Assembly: GCA_963932145.1 (NCBI GenBank)
Contig: OZ010572.1
Location: forward strand, 305,335-369,334
Direction of reading: 5' to 3'
Origin: Acanthosepion lycidas
Taxonomy: Eukaryota > Mollusca > Cephalopoda > Sepiida > Sepiidae
DNA: 64,000 bases
A model generated the notes under the pieces. The model saw nothing but the letters and a program-made list of their open reading frames with translations, was not told the DNA's origin and made no database searches. Every line of letters begins with the position of its first letter. Position 1 is the stretch's first letter. Made by a program: the position numbers and the translations under genes. Shown piece by piece: positions 1 to 12,439 of this stretch.

Positions 1-554
1 ACACAATGCCGTCCGTCCGTTGAGCTGCTGGGAACAACTGACTCATCCGGCTCTTTGCTATCGGTCATAATGGCCCGAGCGCGAGTCAGGATCTGGTCCA
101 ACGTCATAGTGTCCATTCTGAATGATGCACGGAGAAGTTGCTTGACTTGTTGTGGCAGTCCAGAAACGAAGGCACACGTAATCCATCGTTCAGGCAGTTG
201 GCCGCCAACCAACAAAGCTAGCCGTTTCAGCTCTGCTAAATATTTGTCTACCGTTTCACCTGGCCGAAATCGTCGTGACACAAACTGATCTTACGCAGTG
301 AATGAATCCACTGCATATGCAGTTATAAGGGCCTGCTTAATCTGCTCTGGATCTGACCTCTGCTCCTTTGTCAGTTGCCGATATACAGAGAGAGCCCCGG
401 CTCGCAAGCGCAGTGGCAATACCCGCTCGACTTTCTTCATCTTGCAAAGTTCACAAACCAACTCCACATTTTCAATCCACTCTACAATCGGTAAATCGGT
501 AGCAGCTCCACTGAATTCAGGTATCAGCCTGATATCGAAACTTCTGTCCGCCAT
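1..554 (-). pseudogene. Gypsy-type retrotransposon gag, 5' part, broken by one stop
   Basis: Reading leftwards from an ATG at 552-554, the frame gives 87 codons, beginning MADRSFDIRLIPEFSG, with the tryptophan- and leucine-rich capsid pattern usual in Gypsy gag. It hits a TAA at 291-293. The same frame continues beyond it to the window edge with further typical gag text (SRRFRPGETVDKYLAELKR, then FVSGLPQQVKQLLRASF). So this looks like a gag with one in-frame stop rather than a short gene. Gag would form the particle that packages element RNA. The rest of the element is outside the window, so I cannot say whether it is full length. Family assignment rests on recognition of the capsid pattern. 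Confidence 0.75.
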
Positions 555-960
555 GATTAGAGAAAAATTGCCGAAATAGCTTGTAGTAAAAATAAGTCTA
601 TTGCACTCCCATCAGTCACTTGTACAAATCACAATATCGCTGGTTCAATTCACCGTTCTCGCCGTCTTCACACGTCACTACCTATAGTCAACGTTTTTTT
701 TTCTCCCCTTTTTCATGGCTCCAGCACTCTTTTATCAGGCCAACACCGCGGTTCCCAGCCAATCAGCTTTCTTCACTGTTATTCTCGGTTACACAGGCAA
801 ATTGCCTCCTCCAGTTCCACCAATCAGCACATGACTTGCTATTGGTGGAAGCATTCCAAACTGTACAAAAAAAAAACCTCATTCTTGCACATACTGCTAG
901 AATGGCTGGACAGGAGAGTAATGCCATTTTCACAAAGCAAACTTGATGTCACGTGCTGCC
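555..960 (-). other. Probable 5' leader and LTR of the adjacent Gypsy element
   Basis: This stretch lies directly upstream of the gag start. It is richer in G+C than the intron DNA to its right, and the change in composition comes near 955-1000. That is where an element edge would fall. No second LTR copy is in the window, so the boundaries are unverified and no primer-binding site was assigned. Confidence 0.35.
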
Positions 961-1209
961 CGTTAAGGTAAGACCCTTATTCTCCTATACACCAGATGCA
1001 AGCCACTCTGGTTCGCTTGCTTCTACGGGACTGTTCACCAGAAAATGCCTAACAAGATGTCTCAGTTCTGTAATTAATTTTTATTTATTTACTTTTTTAT
1101 GGGCATTTCAAAGACCCTCTCCAGATCATTCAAAATTTATTTCTAGTGAAAATGTAAAATTTAAAAATAATGCTTCAATAATATCTGTTTTGTAAGGTTG
1201 TGGCCAATG

Positions 1210-1615
1210 TATGTATGTAAATATAAAAGTGGATATATTGTTTTCATTATATTTGTTTTTTGTCTGCATTTTGAGATGAGTTCTGATCATTTATTTAGTA
1301 ATTTGTATTTATCTGGGAAGACAATTATAGCTATTTCCTCCTCCAGACAGAGTTTACAGTTTTTGGATTTATTGTTGTAGGCTGATGCTATTTTCCTTAT
1401 TTTCACATGGGTGAGGTGAACAATTTACATAGGTGCAATAATGTATCAGGTTCAGCAATAGCTGAACATTTGATTAAAAATCAGCTGTGTGCCATGTCTT
1501 ATAGACCAGACATATTCTCAGTAGGGAATAAAGCTAATACAGATTATCACTCAAAACTGTTGGAATTGGTATACATTAACACCCACCAAGCCACCTTCCT
1601 GGAAATAGTATGAGT
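1210..1615 (+). pseudogene. Possible GIY-YIG endonuclease tail of a Penelope-like element
   Basis: Two adjacent open stretches carry a pattern I associate with the C-terminal GIY-YIG region of Penelope-like retroelements. The first has LYLSGKTI followed by SSRQSL. The second, beginning at 1407, has SGSAIAEHLIKNQLC, then a segment resembling FSVGNKANTDYHSKLLELVYI. A stop and a probable frame change separate them. No reverse transcriptase part is visible upstream. This is a weak, motif-level assignment, and a chance ORF remains possible. Confidence 0.3.
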
Positions 1616-3690
1616 GGTCAGTGGACTTAAAGGTAATTAGCCATTAAATTTTTTTTTCCATATAACATCAGTCTGGTGTTGTATAATTTTTTAGTTGCTG
1701 TGCACATTTTTTTGTCCTTAATTTTTGTTTTAATGAGAGAGGACCAATAAGCCATTTTAGCTGTTTTTAATTCTTATAATATTTTGGTATTACCATTTTA
1801 TGGTAATATATATATTTTGTTTACACCTCTTTTTGTTATGAAATGTTTTTAATATATCTATTCTTATTGCTATAATACAATTTTGTACTTGTATGAAAAT
1901 ATTTCAAACAAAAATTATTTTAAAAATCCAAGCAATTTTGAATCCCAATTAAAATCATATGAAGTATTTATTGATTTTATGAGCTGTGAATATTTAAGAG
2001 AATGTTTAATTTTTTCATCAACAGAGTTGCTAAGTTTGAACTGACATAGTTTAATACCCGCAAATGTTTTGTTAGAAGGTGACTAATATTTATAGGTCAA
2101 GTGACACATAAGTTATTTATCCCTGACACTCTCCCTCATCTAACTTGTCAGGAGAACAGATGTTACAAATTGAAAAGCACACAGTGGTAACAAATCAAGG
2201 TGAGCCCGGTAAAGTATTGGGTAAGCCTTTTCAAATTATGAATTAAATACTAAGAAAGATTTCACTGATATAATTTGTTTTATTATTTTACACCTACTGA
2301 AATTAATATGACTACTGTTAAGAGTTTAGTCATATTCTACATTTGTGTTGCGTTCTCTCAATGTCTTTAAATAAACAATGTTTCTAGATTAATGCACTCT
2401 AAAAATGAATATGAAAAATGGTTTGATGAAGAGATTAATGAACATGTTTGAACGTATTCTCACTGGAACAATTCACTTGTCCTTTTGATCTCACATTTAA
2501 ATGTAAACTTTTTTGCATGAATTAAGTTTTAATCTGATTATTTTTTAGTTATATTCAGAAGTTATATGAATCTTTTCAACTTTCTCATTTCAATAAAATG
2601 AACATACAAATTAATTTTGACTATGTTGTATCATTTCATTGAGCCTTTTCTCTATGTGAATCTTTAGAGAACATGTCAAAGAACTGCATCACAATGTCAA
2701 AACAAATAATGGGACTTTAGATAAGTCTAATTTAGTCATAAAATAACAAAAATGTATTAAATACTGTCAGTTTATACCCAACAAAAACATAAAATTGAAA
2801 ATAAATTTGCAGTTTCAATTAAGACATCTGTTCTAGATTTATTTGGTAAACAAGTGAGTTGAATACTGATTTTCAAGGCAACTAAGTTGGTGTGATACAA
2901 TCTTCTTACTCCTATTTATTTCTCTTTGCCTTGTGCTAAAGAAATTCAAGTTTACATTTGAGTAAGCCAGTTATATTTTATTTTTATAATCACCTGAAAT
3001 TTTAGTTGATTTTGTTTTAAATGTTAACTAAAATGAAACTAATCTATTATTTCATTGAGTTGTTCCCATAAGTAGTAACTTGTAGCTTACACTGAAGATG
3101 AAATGACAATATGCTTTTTTAAATACTTCAGCACTCTCCTTAGTATTCTTGTTGTTTTCAGAAATATTGTCATCCAGATGGGCTTTCCTTCTTTTCCCTC
3201 AGCTCTTCAGAAATGGTCCTAGCATTCAAATAACAAATGTCATGATGTTCACCTTCATGTCCCACAGCTAGAGAGCTTACTTATATGGTGGAGATACTTA
3301 TCCATTTTCTTACTGTTCTGATCTAGAACAGCAAACTCCATAATTTGACATGGACAAGTTTACAAATAGATCCTGTCTTCTGGCATGGATTGTGTAATCT
3401 ATTTTAATTTTAAAGTCCCAAGAGATTTCATGTAATAAAACTGGTTTGTATAGTGAAAAATTTGTCAGTTGCACAGTTCCCAATGGATCATCTTTATTTC
3501 CAAGTTATGCCTATTCTTGTATTCTGTCTAATTTGCTATATTTACTTATTGTGTTGTTTCATTTTTATTTCCATATAGTCTACATTAGTAGTTCTCTTGT
3601 GTTCTATCTATCCTGGTGTTTATATGGTTGTTTAGGAATGAAAAAATTTCACTGTCACAAATCCTAATTTGCTAATTTCTTAATCTCTTC
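1616..3690. other. AT-rich intronic or intergenic DNA, nothing recognised
   Basis: Only short open frames and A/T runs are present. I found no exon-like stretch with splice sites, no repeat structure and no transposon protein similarity. Confidence 0.6.
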
Positions 3691-3699
3691 TGTAAATCT

Positions 3700-4225
3700 C
3701 CATTGTAATACACTGTGAGTTACTTGGTGTTCTCAGGGGCAAGAATTTCACGTCATTTATTGAGTAAATGTTTATACTGAGAAAATGGACATTCAGCATC
3801 TACACTGGTAATAGGCATCCATATTACCATATTGGCAATCTATTCCAGAAGAAGAAATCTGTTCTCATTTGAGTTCCAAAATTATGGGATATTTGGTAAA
3901 TCATTTTGGTAATTCATATACATTTGGAATTCTTCAAGAAGATCAATAGAAGGACATTGCAAGTCCTTGATGGCTGTAAAACTGTCTAAATCATGGCCTA
4001 TACAGAATAGCTGTCTAAGATCAGGTGAGCTGTCTTGTAAAAGTAATAACTTGGGGTGGGTATCCAGGTTTTTATTCAGTTTCGAAAAAGATGTGCTGAA
4101 AATATCTTGGAAATTTGAGAAAACTCTCTCCCCTCTGTTTTCTAGTTCAGACAGAAGGCAATCAGTTTCTAGATCAAATGTTGAGTTTGATGTACCAATA
4201 TGCAAATACTATTTTACATTCCGTA
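3700..4225 (-). pseudogene. hAT-family transposase, C-terminal relic
   Basis: On the minus strand an open frame of 107 codons (4205-3882) is followed, with a frame change and stops, by a segment containing SVDAECPFSQYKHLLND. This matches the well-known hAT dimerisation signature (SVDAERSFS-type). The upstream part is acidic and Leu/Phe-rich, consistent with the region before that domain. Only the end of a transposase is present. It abuts the pol relic to its right, so one element probably inserted into or next to the other. Confidence 0.6.
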
Positions 4226-4229
4226 ATTG

Positions 4230-5560
4230 TGGAAAATTTGTTCCCCTACACATGACTTTCCAGTTAAGGTGTTTGAGATCCAGCGATGAATGCGTACATG
4301 GTCGGTAACCAGGTACAAGGCTGTCATCTGCCATTGAAGGGCTAGATTGATGCTGTTTATCACTGCATTGAGTTCTGCTAAATTAAGCAGTTGCTACTCT
4401 TAGCCAGCCACATATCAGAAAGTGTCCCACAAATCATCCATACAGAGAAAACACATTTCGGCAAGTAATGACTTCAGGAATGTCGGGGACTTGACTTCTC
4501 CACTTCCATTGGAGAGTACCATTCTCCCCCCAGACCTGCAGACCCAACACTTTGGTCTCATCTTCCAATTTCTCTGGGTCTTTGCAATTGAGTTCCTATT
4601 TTGATAGGTGGTGACTCACATGTGCCACAGAAACCAAGGCTTTGTTGACAAAGACATCATCTATTTAAGCTGATGTGGTTGATGGATTCTGGTAGATAAC
4701 CAAGTCTATGATAGCCCTCATAATGAGAGGTGCCACATTTAACCCAAAACCTAATTGCATAAGGCAATACCTCATGCCCTTGATCAGCACAGTTTGAAAG
4801 GGCCACAATGCCTTGTCAACATGTATCTGTAGGTAAGCCTTTCTCAAATCTAATAGAGAGATGTTTACTCCCTGCCAATGCTATTCTCTCAAGTTTTAGG
4901 TGTACACATTCACATCGACAGTGAACAGTTCTACAAAATTGTCCAATTCCCTGTAATCAAGGACTGGCTGAACCTTCTCTTTGTTCTCTTGAACCACTGC
5001 CATTCAGGCCTTTGGGTAGACTGAACTCACCTTTAGGATGTAGAAGCAGCCATTCCTTGTCTAGCCACAGCTGCAGCATCAGGCACAGTGTACTGCAGCA
5101 CTCAGTTTTTTGAGTGTTTGACTGCTAGCCCATTTCCACTGGGCAATCCACACCTTCTACTGCTGGTTGAATTTCATACTAAAATCAGCAGATTAAAGCC
5201 TAGCAATGTTCCATCCATAACCAGGATTTCAATGCCCATGAGTCAAGCGTATATCCATGGCACTTTAGCAATTTTCTATCAGCTGTCAACAACTTCACCT
5301 CCTGGCATTGCCAAAGGTGGCATACAGATCTGCTGACTAGTGTCTGAGTGGCCCAAATCTACAAGGGCTACACTCTTCTGTTCTTCTATGAGCACTTTGA
5401 TGATGGGTAGTCCACTGTTCTTTACTTGTTTGGGGAGGAGACTAATGCTGACATCTCTCCTGAACCATTTCCCTGGCACACAGACAAGATGTGTCCAACA
5501 TTGTTGTGCCAAAAATGATGCACTACATGGCATGATCTGCACACCAAGTTATCTGTCCCC
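4230..5560 (-). pseudogene. LTR-retrotransposon pol relic: protease, RT, RNase H
   Basis: Read right to left, the first part (5540-5279) has a protease-like segment with ALVDLGHSDTS, where the usual Asp-Thr-Gly appears changed to Asp-Leu-Gly. Next comes reverse transcriptase with DYRELDNFVELF near 4950, then LRKAYLQI and LGFGLNVAPLIMRAIIDLV at 4847-4700. It continues in other frames with YLDDVFVNK near 4650 and an RNase H-like AELNAVINSINLALQW near 4380-4330. Several stops and frame changes show that it is dead. The altered protease triad also argues against activity. No LTRs were identified. Confidence 0.7.
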
Positions 5561-5969
5561 TCCAAGTTTATTCACTCAATTTATTGCTGGAATTGGTTGT
5601 TGACAAAGCTGAACTTTTCATTGAGCTGTTGTAATTCTTAGATTGTTTTTGGAGAAATACTTATATCTTTCTGAATTTAACTTGGTGATGAAAATCAACA
5701 ATACTTATTTCTGTAAGACTTAAGTCTATTCTTTTTCAAAACATACAACTGAAACATATATTAAATAACATAACTTGTTTAATGCTAAAATAATTACTTT
5801 GAAAAAGAGTTAAATAAAATATGAGATGAAAATAAACAATACTCATTTGTATATGACATGTTATTTGAATTGTATAAACACTCTGTTTGAAATTTCTTTG
5901 AACTGAAATCTTGTTCTTTTCATGAATTTTAAATAAATTTCTTAAATTTTTCAAAATAAATTCTTATAG
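5561..5969 (+). other. Intron sequence before the first visible formin exon
   Basis: This is AT-rich DNA ending in a pyrimidine-rich acceptor (TTCTTATAG) at 5969. The upstream exon of the gene is not in the window. No other feature was seen. Confidence 0.6.
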
Positions 5970-6129
5970 TCATGGCAGAAATATCAATACCGTTTTTCCT
6001 TACTGCTGAATGAACTTCGACATGCAGACCACAATGCATACAAAGTCAGCATTTTGGCACTAATCAATGCAATCATCTTTGCCAATGAAAACATTCAGGA
6101 TCGAATGCGGATTCGAAATGAATTCCTTG
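5970..6129 (+). CDS. INF2: INF2-like formin, exon a (inhibitory armadillo domain)
   Basis: This internal coding exon of 160 bases has acceptor TATAG before it and donor GTAAGT after it. It enters in phase 0 and leaves in phase 1. It encodes 53 complete codons including RFSLLLNELRHADHNAYKV and ends RIRNEFLG with the next exon. This pattern (NELR..D...YK...L.LINAII...E....R...RNEF) is the armadillo-repeat diaphanous inhibitory domain found in diaphanous-related formins. In INF2 the domain holds the C-terminal autoregulatory region and restrains actin nucleation and severing. The amino-terminal part of the domain must lie in exons upstream of the window. Identification as INF2 rather than another diaphanous-type formin rests mainly on this and the following two exons. 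Confidence 0.88.
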
Positions 6130-8454
6130 GTAAGTAATTTGCTTATGTCAACAAAGTGGAGTCATTGATTTGATATATGACTAGTGGGATTCCAGAAAAT
6201 TCCAGTTATTGAAATATAAGATTTATATATTTGCACAATGGTGTCAGTAATTCTGTGGGAGGTTTCATGATATGTCAAATATATATTTTTTAAACACAAT
6301 AATTAAATAATTTTAGCCAATTAATTTAAATTTAAAAATAAAGTAATTATAGATACAAAAATAAAATTGCAACTGTCACTCCATTGTTTTCTATATGATT
6401 CCAAATGCTACAAATGAGCATACTAAGTAACATCTCACTTTAACATAAGAAACATATTATTTAGTCCATTTTACCTACCTATAACTCTCAGTTAAAATTC
6501 TTTTATTAATAATCTCTTAATTTAATTAATTCAAAAAGGACCTAAGACTGTACTACATCATAAATCTATATTATACTGAACTTGCATGGATGTTCATTCT
6601 TGAAATACAATGCATAATACCCCAACCAACTTAGGAAAATACTGTACCTTGAATCCTTGATAAGTGCACTGCCAAATTTCATTCAAATTAAATAACAGGG
6701 TTCTGGAGCTAAGGCTGTTTTTCTGTTTTTACAGCATTTTTAATAGGAAATTCAGTATTTGTTTTCAATACACATTCTTATATCAATCCACGTATATATA
6801 CAAATACTTGCATATTATATTCCACCTATTATATGTACGAAAAGTAAACATTCATAATATATTATAACATTATTAAATGAATTTAAATATATATAACATA
6901 ACATATGTTTATGCAATTCACTACACTACATTAGAACTTTTTATAAGCAAATATCTTAGGTGTTTGGCAACTACTAAGATGAAAGGGTATGTGAATGTGT
7001 CATTGTAAAACATAATCTGTATGGCTGGAAAATTGTTTCACATGACTTGATGGTAAATAGATGCATACTGGTTTGCCACCATTATGTATTTTGAAATAAA
7101 TGTAAGGAAGAAACAAGTATGTATAATAAAAAAAATTATAATTATTATTCTGAAAAATATTACCAAGAAAAAAAAATGAAACTAAGTATACAAAAAGGAG
7201 GCATCCATACTTTATTTCAGTAAATATGAATCTCTGTAAGCAGACAATTGCTGTTAGTATTTTGTTTTTTAGAATTAATTTCACCTTTGAAAATTATAAT
7301 ATGGTAAATGCTAAAATTGGCATAAATTGTCATCCCAGGGCTACTATTACTTGAATGGAAACAATGATTTTATGTTATTTTTTTGTGCAGTCATATATCT
7401 TAACAATTGCCAACATGATATGTTCTTGAACTAATACACAATCAGTTCATAGTAATTAACTACATTTTAGGGGAATGTCTTCTGATAAATTAAGTGTTAT
7501 TTATGGAATCAATATAGGAATTGTTAAAACTATTAAATTCATTTCAATGATACATTAATAATTTGAATTTGTTGGTAATTATTACAATAACATGTATTGT
7601 AAATACAAATTAAAATATGCATGATACTAAAATTGATAATATTGTTAGCTCATTGTTTTGCATCATGAACTGTTTGTAAAATGAACTCAATGTGTTTATG
7701 GCTGTTCTAGTTAATATATACTTTTTACATTCTGTATTTCATAAAAAGCATTTTTCATTGCTTTCAAACTGGAAGTAGAAAGACAACTTTACTTTATAAA
7801 TTAGGTAATGGGAGACACAAAAAATAGTGGAATATACATAAAAAGGAATAAACAACTTGAGAAACAAGAATAATTTTAGGTGTGCTTATAATTTTTAAAA
7901 ATTATTGTGAGGATGCATAAGGTTTTGAAGTCCTTATGTACTCTAAGATTAATAGTTACAAAATTATCTTTGTAGTTCATTGCTGCTGTAGTGAACTTGA
8001 TATTTGCTGTAGCCTTGTGTTAAGTCAAAATTTACTAAATCAAAGATGTATTAAAGCAAACATTACTAAACCAAAGTTAGTAAATATTATAATATTATAT
8101 ACCATAATCAATTTGACTTAATTCAATTAAATTTTCTCTTTAGTATCAAAACTTTCTTGAGAAAACATAACTAATTCTTTTGCTGTATAGAGAACAGATC
8201 AGTAACTACACAACTTATCAGAAATTTACTAAAGACTTTATCTTAATTGAATTCCTGCACGACAAGTTAAAGAGGCACAAATATATATTTGTCTAGTGTA
8301 ATAGAATACAAACTTTAACTTTGTTTATTGGATTATAATATCATGGTAAATTTACCTATATTTTATTTCTTTCAAGTAATTTCTGCTTTTATATATGATT
8401 TTACACCATTTTCACTGTTCATTTAAATTCTTTACTTGTTTATCTATTTTACAG
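6130..8454 (+). other. Formin intron, nothing recognised
   Basis: This 2.3-kb AT-rich intron is bounded by GTAAGT and TTTTACAG. It contains many A/T homopolymer stretches but no transposon coding similarity, inverted repeats or additional exon that I can support. Confidence 0.75.
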
Positions 8455-8636
8455 CTCTCAACATTGAAGAAACGGTGGCTGCAGTATGTGAAGCAGACAC
8501 AAACCCTGATTTCCAAATTCAATGGGAAGTATTCCAAGATGAAATGTCAGCTGATCGAGAAGCTATAGAAGAGATAAAAGAAGGTGTCATAAATGTGAAC
8601 AATCATCAAGAATTGTTTCAAGCAATTTACAACAGA
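8455..8636 (+). CDS. INF2: INF2-like formin, exon b (inhibitory armadillo domain)
   Basis: The exon has 182 bases, enters in phase 1 and leaves in phase 0 at a GTGAGT donor. It encodes LNIEETVAAVCEADTNPDF, then QIQWEVFQDEMSADREAIEE, and ends NHQELFQAIYNR. The succession of an acidic 'vFqdE..aDrE.i' helix and 'NvnnHQElFqaiynrV' closely follows the INF2 inhibitory domain (known family pattern: HQE-F at this site). No stop interrupts the frame. The open frame runs a few codons upstream and downstream of the exon, but splice signals and domain conservation end at these points. Confidence 0.9.
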
Positions 8637-11600
8637 GTGAGTTGTCATCAAATGCAAAAACATTGATAGTTAATATTCATTTATTCTGTTTTTATTCCAT
8701 GTAAATTATATTGGATTTTATTATGCAAGTCAATGTTTTCATGATAAAATTGATATTTGTTGTATTGTGGTGCTCTATGACCATGATCAGTAATATATAT
8801 ATATTTTCGGAAATTTCGACAAAAGTCAAGTTCTCCAATTGTTTGCAGTACGCCATAACTGAAATTTTTGTTTATAGTTTCACAACCTGCCGAAGATAGA
8901 AAGAGGTTGGTTATTTCATTTTCTCCCCCTCTTGCCTGGTTTTCTTTCAGTGTTTTAGCCCTAGCAAAGCACCAGATCCAAGTCTTGACAAATGCTTGTT
9001 CATCCAAGCAACATAAACATCCTATTGGCAATGCCATAATAATTGTAAAATTTCAGAATATATTTATATAATGAATAATTCAAGAGACTTTCAGCTTATA
9101 ATATCTAACCTTATTAAAAATATTGATAATTATTTGTTTTGGGTATGTCTAGTTTTATTATACCATAACAGGAGAGAGCTATAATAGAAAGATTTTTTCT
9201 CCCATTTGTTTTTCAACCGATTATGGACATTATTATATCCATGATATAATAACACCATAATTCATGGATGGAACAGAATGGTTGAAAGAAAAAGAAATTT
9301 CAAACATGCTGTTCTCAGAGAGAATTTTATACCTCTAAGACATGTAGAAAGTAAAGTGTAAGGAGAAAGAAAAGGTATGGTCTTACAAATAATATGAAAA
9401 TTCTTCTGTGTTTTTCGAGAAGCCATGTTTAAGACACCAGATTCAAATATGCTGGATTCATCTATGTCTCAGCAAGGACATATTCCACAAAGGTGAAATT
9501 GTGAGTCTTAGTTTTTCATAAATTGAAGACTGTAAGAGTTTCTTTCTATATCTGGGGAAGATATATTCCCCATTTTGTATACCTACAATAAAAGCAAACC
9601 AACTACAACATAAATTCAAAAGATAGGATTAGAAACATATTTCTTTAACACACTATAATATAAACCTGAATAAATTATTTTATTTTACATGTTAATATGG
9701 GCTCCTTGATATTCTACATCTTTTGTTACTCTTTCCTGCATTTATTTTAACTTTCCTATTTTGACATTGAGAGACCTTTCTGCATTTCTTCTCTATTTAC
9801 ATTCACAAGATGCTTCTTCAAATATCTTCAAGCTGGTCAATCCATTTTTCTTGTTTATTAACATTTTATTTTTCTCAAATCTTACTTAATTTTCATTTCT
9901 TTTTGCAATTTGCAACATTATACTTCCATCACTTGATATCTTTGAAATATCTTGCTTCTCTTTTGAGATAATATCTAATTAATATCGGAAATTATAAAAA
10001 TAAATATCACTATATTGCTGGCAACACATGCACCACACTCTTGTAGTAACTTCTTATTTATTAGTGTTATTAATGCATATTGATCATCAAATAACAAATA
10101 ACCAAAATACAAACTACTAACTAAAGACAAATATTAGTAGATGATACCAAAATACTATGTAGCAATCACTGTAAGAAAAAACTCAAAATATTCAAAACTG
10201 TTACTATACAAAACAAAAAACAACTTGCATTAAGTAAAATACCATTCACCAAAGGAAAATATATTTTAAAGTGCTTATAAAATATTGAATATGCATATGA
10301 AATAATAATATTAATAGGTAAAATATATTTGATACATTCTTTTCTTCAGTGGAGTTAAGCTCTGTGAAATTGTTCTGCACATGATGTAACTTACATGATA
10401 TGCATATAATTTAATTTGAAATGCAGCAACAAGAAATATGAAGATGTTTTTAAAAAATATTGTCTACATTGACAACATTCAATTTTTGATAATGACTGAA
10501 GCAGTCAAAAGTACTCAAACAAAAACTATACTATATATTAATTTAAAATAGGGTGAACATCCCATATGTTGCATGATAAAATCTCATTCCACCACATAAA
10601 TTATTGTGAATATTTTTAATAACAATGAATTTATGTTGAAATTTACATGGTATATATTTATTATATAAATATACTTTGAGAATATGATGAAAATTAGTTG
10701 GTTGATACCATTTTTTATGTGTGGGAGAGTAAGATGACAAGATGGAAAAAAAATTTACTGATGCATTTCTCTAAAAGAACAAAATAATTTTTTCAAAATG
10801 TCATTCACTTGTAACCACCACAGATTGATCAGTTTGCTACTAGTATTTACTTGTCCCTCCATAGTGATGTGATGTAACATATGGTCAGTTTAATGTAGGA
10901 ATCTCAAGAACATACACCTGGGCTAAGGTTAAAATTCTCCAGACCCTGCAACCAATGTTATGCTGGCATTGGTATTCTACTGACTCTTCCACTTTATTGC
11001 AATGAGGGAGGTGCTGCAGTGACAGGGTTAGAATCCTCAGGACAATGCATTTGTCATTTCTATTTTTTCTTGCATTCTGTCTGATGACAACAACACAATT
11101 TGAAAGATAAAAATTTAGTCACCAACTTACAAAAGGTGGTTTACTAGTAAATAATCACAGAAAAATCAGCAGTTTTTAAAGCTACCCACCAGCCATGCCA
11201 GTGTTTGAAAATGACTAGCATGTTCTCCACAGCAGTTCATTCACTTGGTAACACTTGCACCATGATTGGTTAGTAGTGAAGCAGATTTACATCTTTGTTG
11301 ACCTCTTCCAGTGGAGAGGTATATTTATTTTTCTTCCCACAAAACATGTGACATGAAAGGACTTTGTCCTTTGAGGTATGTGGCCATTTTCTTCAGTATA
11401 CTCCCCCTGCACCAATCTCATATGATATGTCAACTGGGTGTAGGTTTTCTAATTCTGATAATTCACTTGGAGTGGGGGGGTTAAAGACCTCTTGTTGAGG
11501 TGAGAAAGTTGTAAAAAAAAAATATAAGAAATGCTCATTACAGTTTACATAAAAATGTTAATGATACATTTTGCCTTTAAATTTAAATTTTGATGTATCT

Positions 11601-11899
11601 AGATGTTGAATTTTGCTTATCATTCAACTTTTTGTTGCTTTTATTGCTATTTTCATTTTTATTGTTATTGCTTTTAATTAAACCACATTGTATTAGTCGA
11701 AATTTTGTGAGGAAAGGAGATTGGCACATCTATGAACTCCTATTGAGGAGAAAAAATAAAATAATTAGTAGATAGAATTTCAAAAGTTCAGGTGAAGAAG
11801 TTGGAAGTATTGAGTTAAAGTAGACTTTAGTAGGAACCGAACCTAATCCTAAACAGGAAACAAGGGATGCAGTTTGAATTTATGTTGTAAAACTCCTTA
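8637..11899 (+). other. Start of the 33.7-kb formin intron, mostly featureless
   Basis: This is AT-rich intron. A 118-codon minus frame (9037-8681) has no protein similarity I know, although its less AT-rich text around 8830-9040 could be part of a dispersed repeat. Around 11020 there is a GGGTTAGAATCC string that resembles a tRNA B box, but no convincing A box precedes it. Nothing else could be supported. Confidence 0.5.
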
Positions 11900-12330
11900 T
11901 ATACTTAGTTTCACTAAGAACACCATCTAGATTATTTTCAGCAGCTCAATTTGCAATATTCATGCATATTGGATCTACAATAAAATAGAATACTTTTAGT
12001 ATAGTTTCAAGCTTTTCTTTGTCATTCATGGGATATGTTTCAGTGGTTAATACTATCACTTCCATAGACAGTTCATTCTTAAAACTAGTGAAGCTTTTAG
12101 GCTTAAACAATTTAGCAGCTACTAATATTTTAGTGGTAGAATATCTGTCCATTATATCAACACATATGCAGTTACACACTTCCTTTGCTTCTGCCATGAG
12201 TGTCTTTGAGGGATTCTCACAGGACTTCAAGTTTCTTATTTCTAAAATAGCAGTTTTGAAATCTGTTAAATATTCATTCATTTTAAACACATTAAATTCT
12301 CAAGATTGCATTTGGTTGTAAATTACTTCA
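11900..12330 (-). pseudogene. hAT (ZMYM1-like) transposase, C-terminal third, relic
   Basis: A 114-codon minus-strand frame (12290-11946) includes MDRYSTTKILVAAKLFKPKS, then SFTSFKNELS and TYPMNDKEKLETILKVFY. This is the pattern seen before the dimerisation region of ZMYM1-like/DUF4371 hAT transposases, where a 'YP..dkekL.tEL.vfY' string is typical. The frame breaks after NIANxELLK. It may be the missing end of the same hAT relic whose other parts lie at 15.6-15.9 kb and 27.8-28.1 kb on the same strand in consistent order. That link is inference. Confidence 0.5.
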
Positions 12331-12439
12331 ACGTGTGGCATAATCTGATGAAAAAGTAATAACTAAAACACAAAATCATCATTATTCAGGTATTGTAAAA
12401 TTCCTGATGCTTTTGGAATGGTTTGATCTGCATTTGAAA

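Noticed and set aside
55..579. Plus ORFs over the first Gypsy gag
   Set aside because: They mirror the minus-strand gag, which has clear family motifs.
8681..9037. 118-codon minus ORF just after exon b
   Set aside because: No recognisable domain; sits in intron DNA that may be a repeat, and no splice or promoter context supports a gene.
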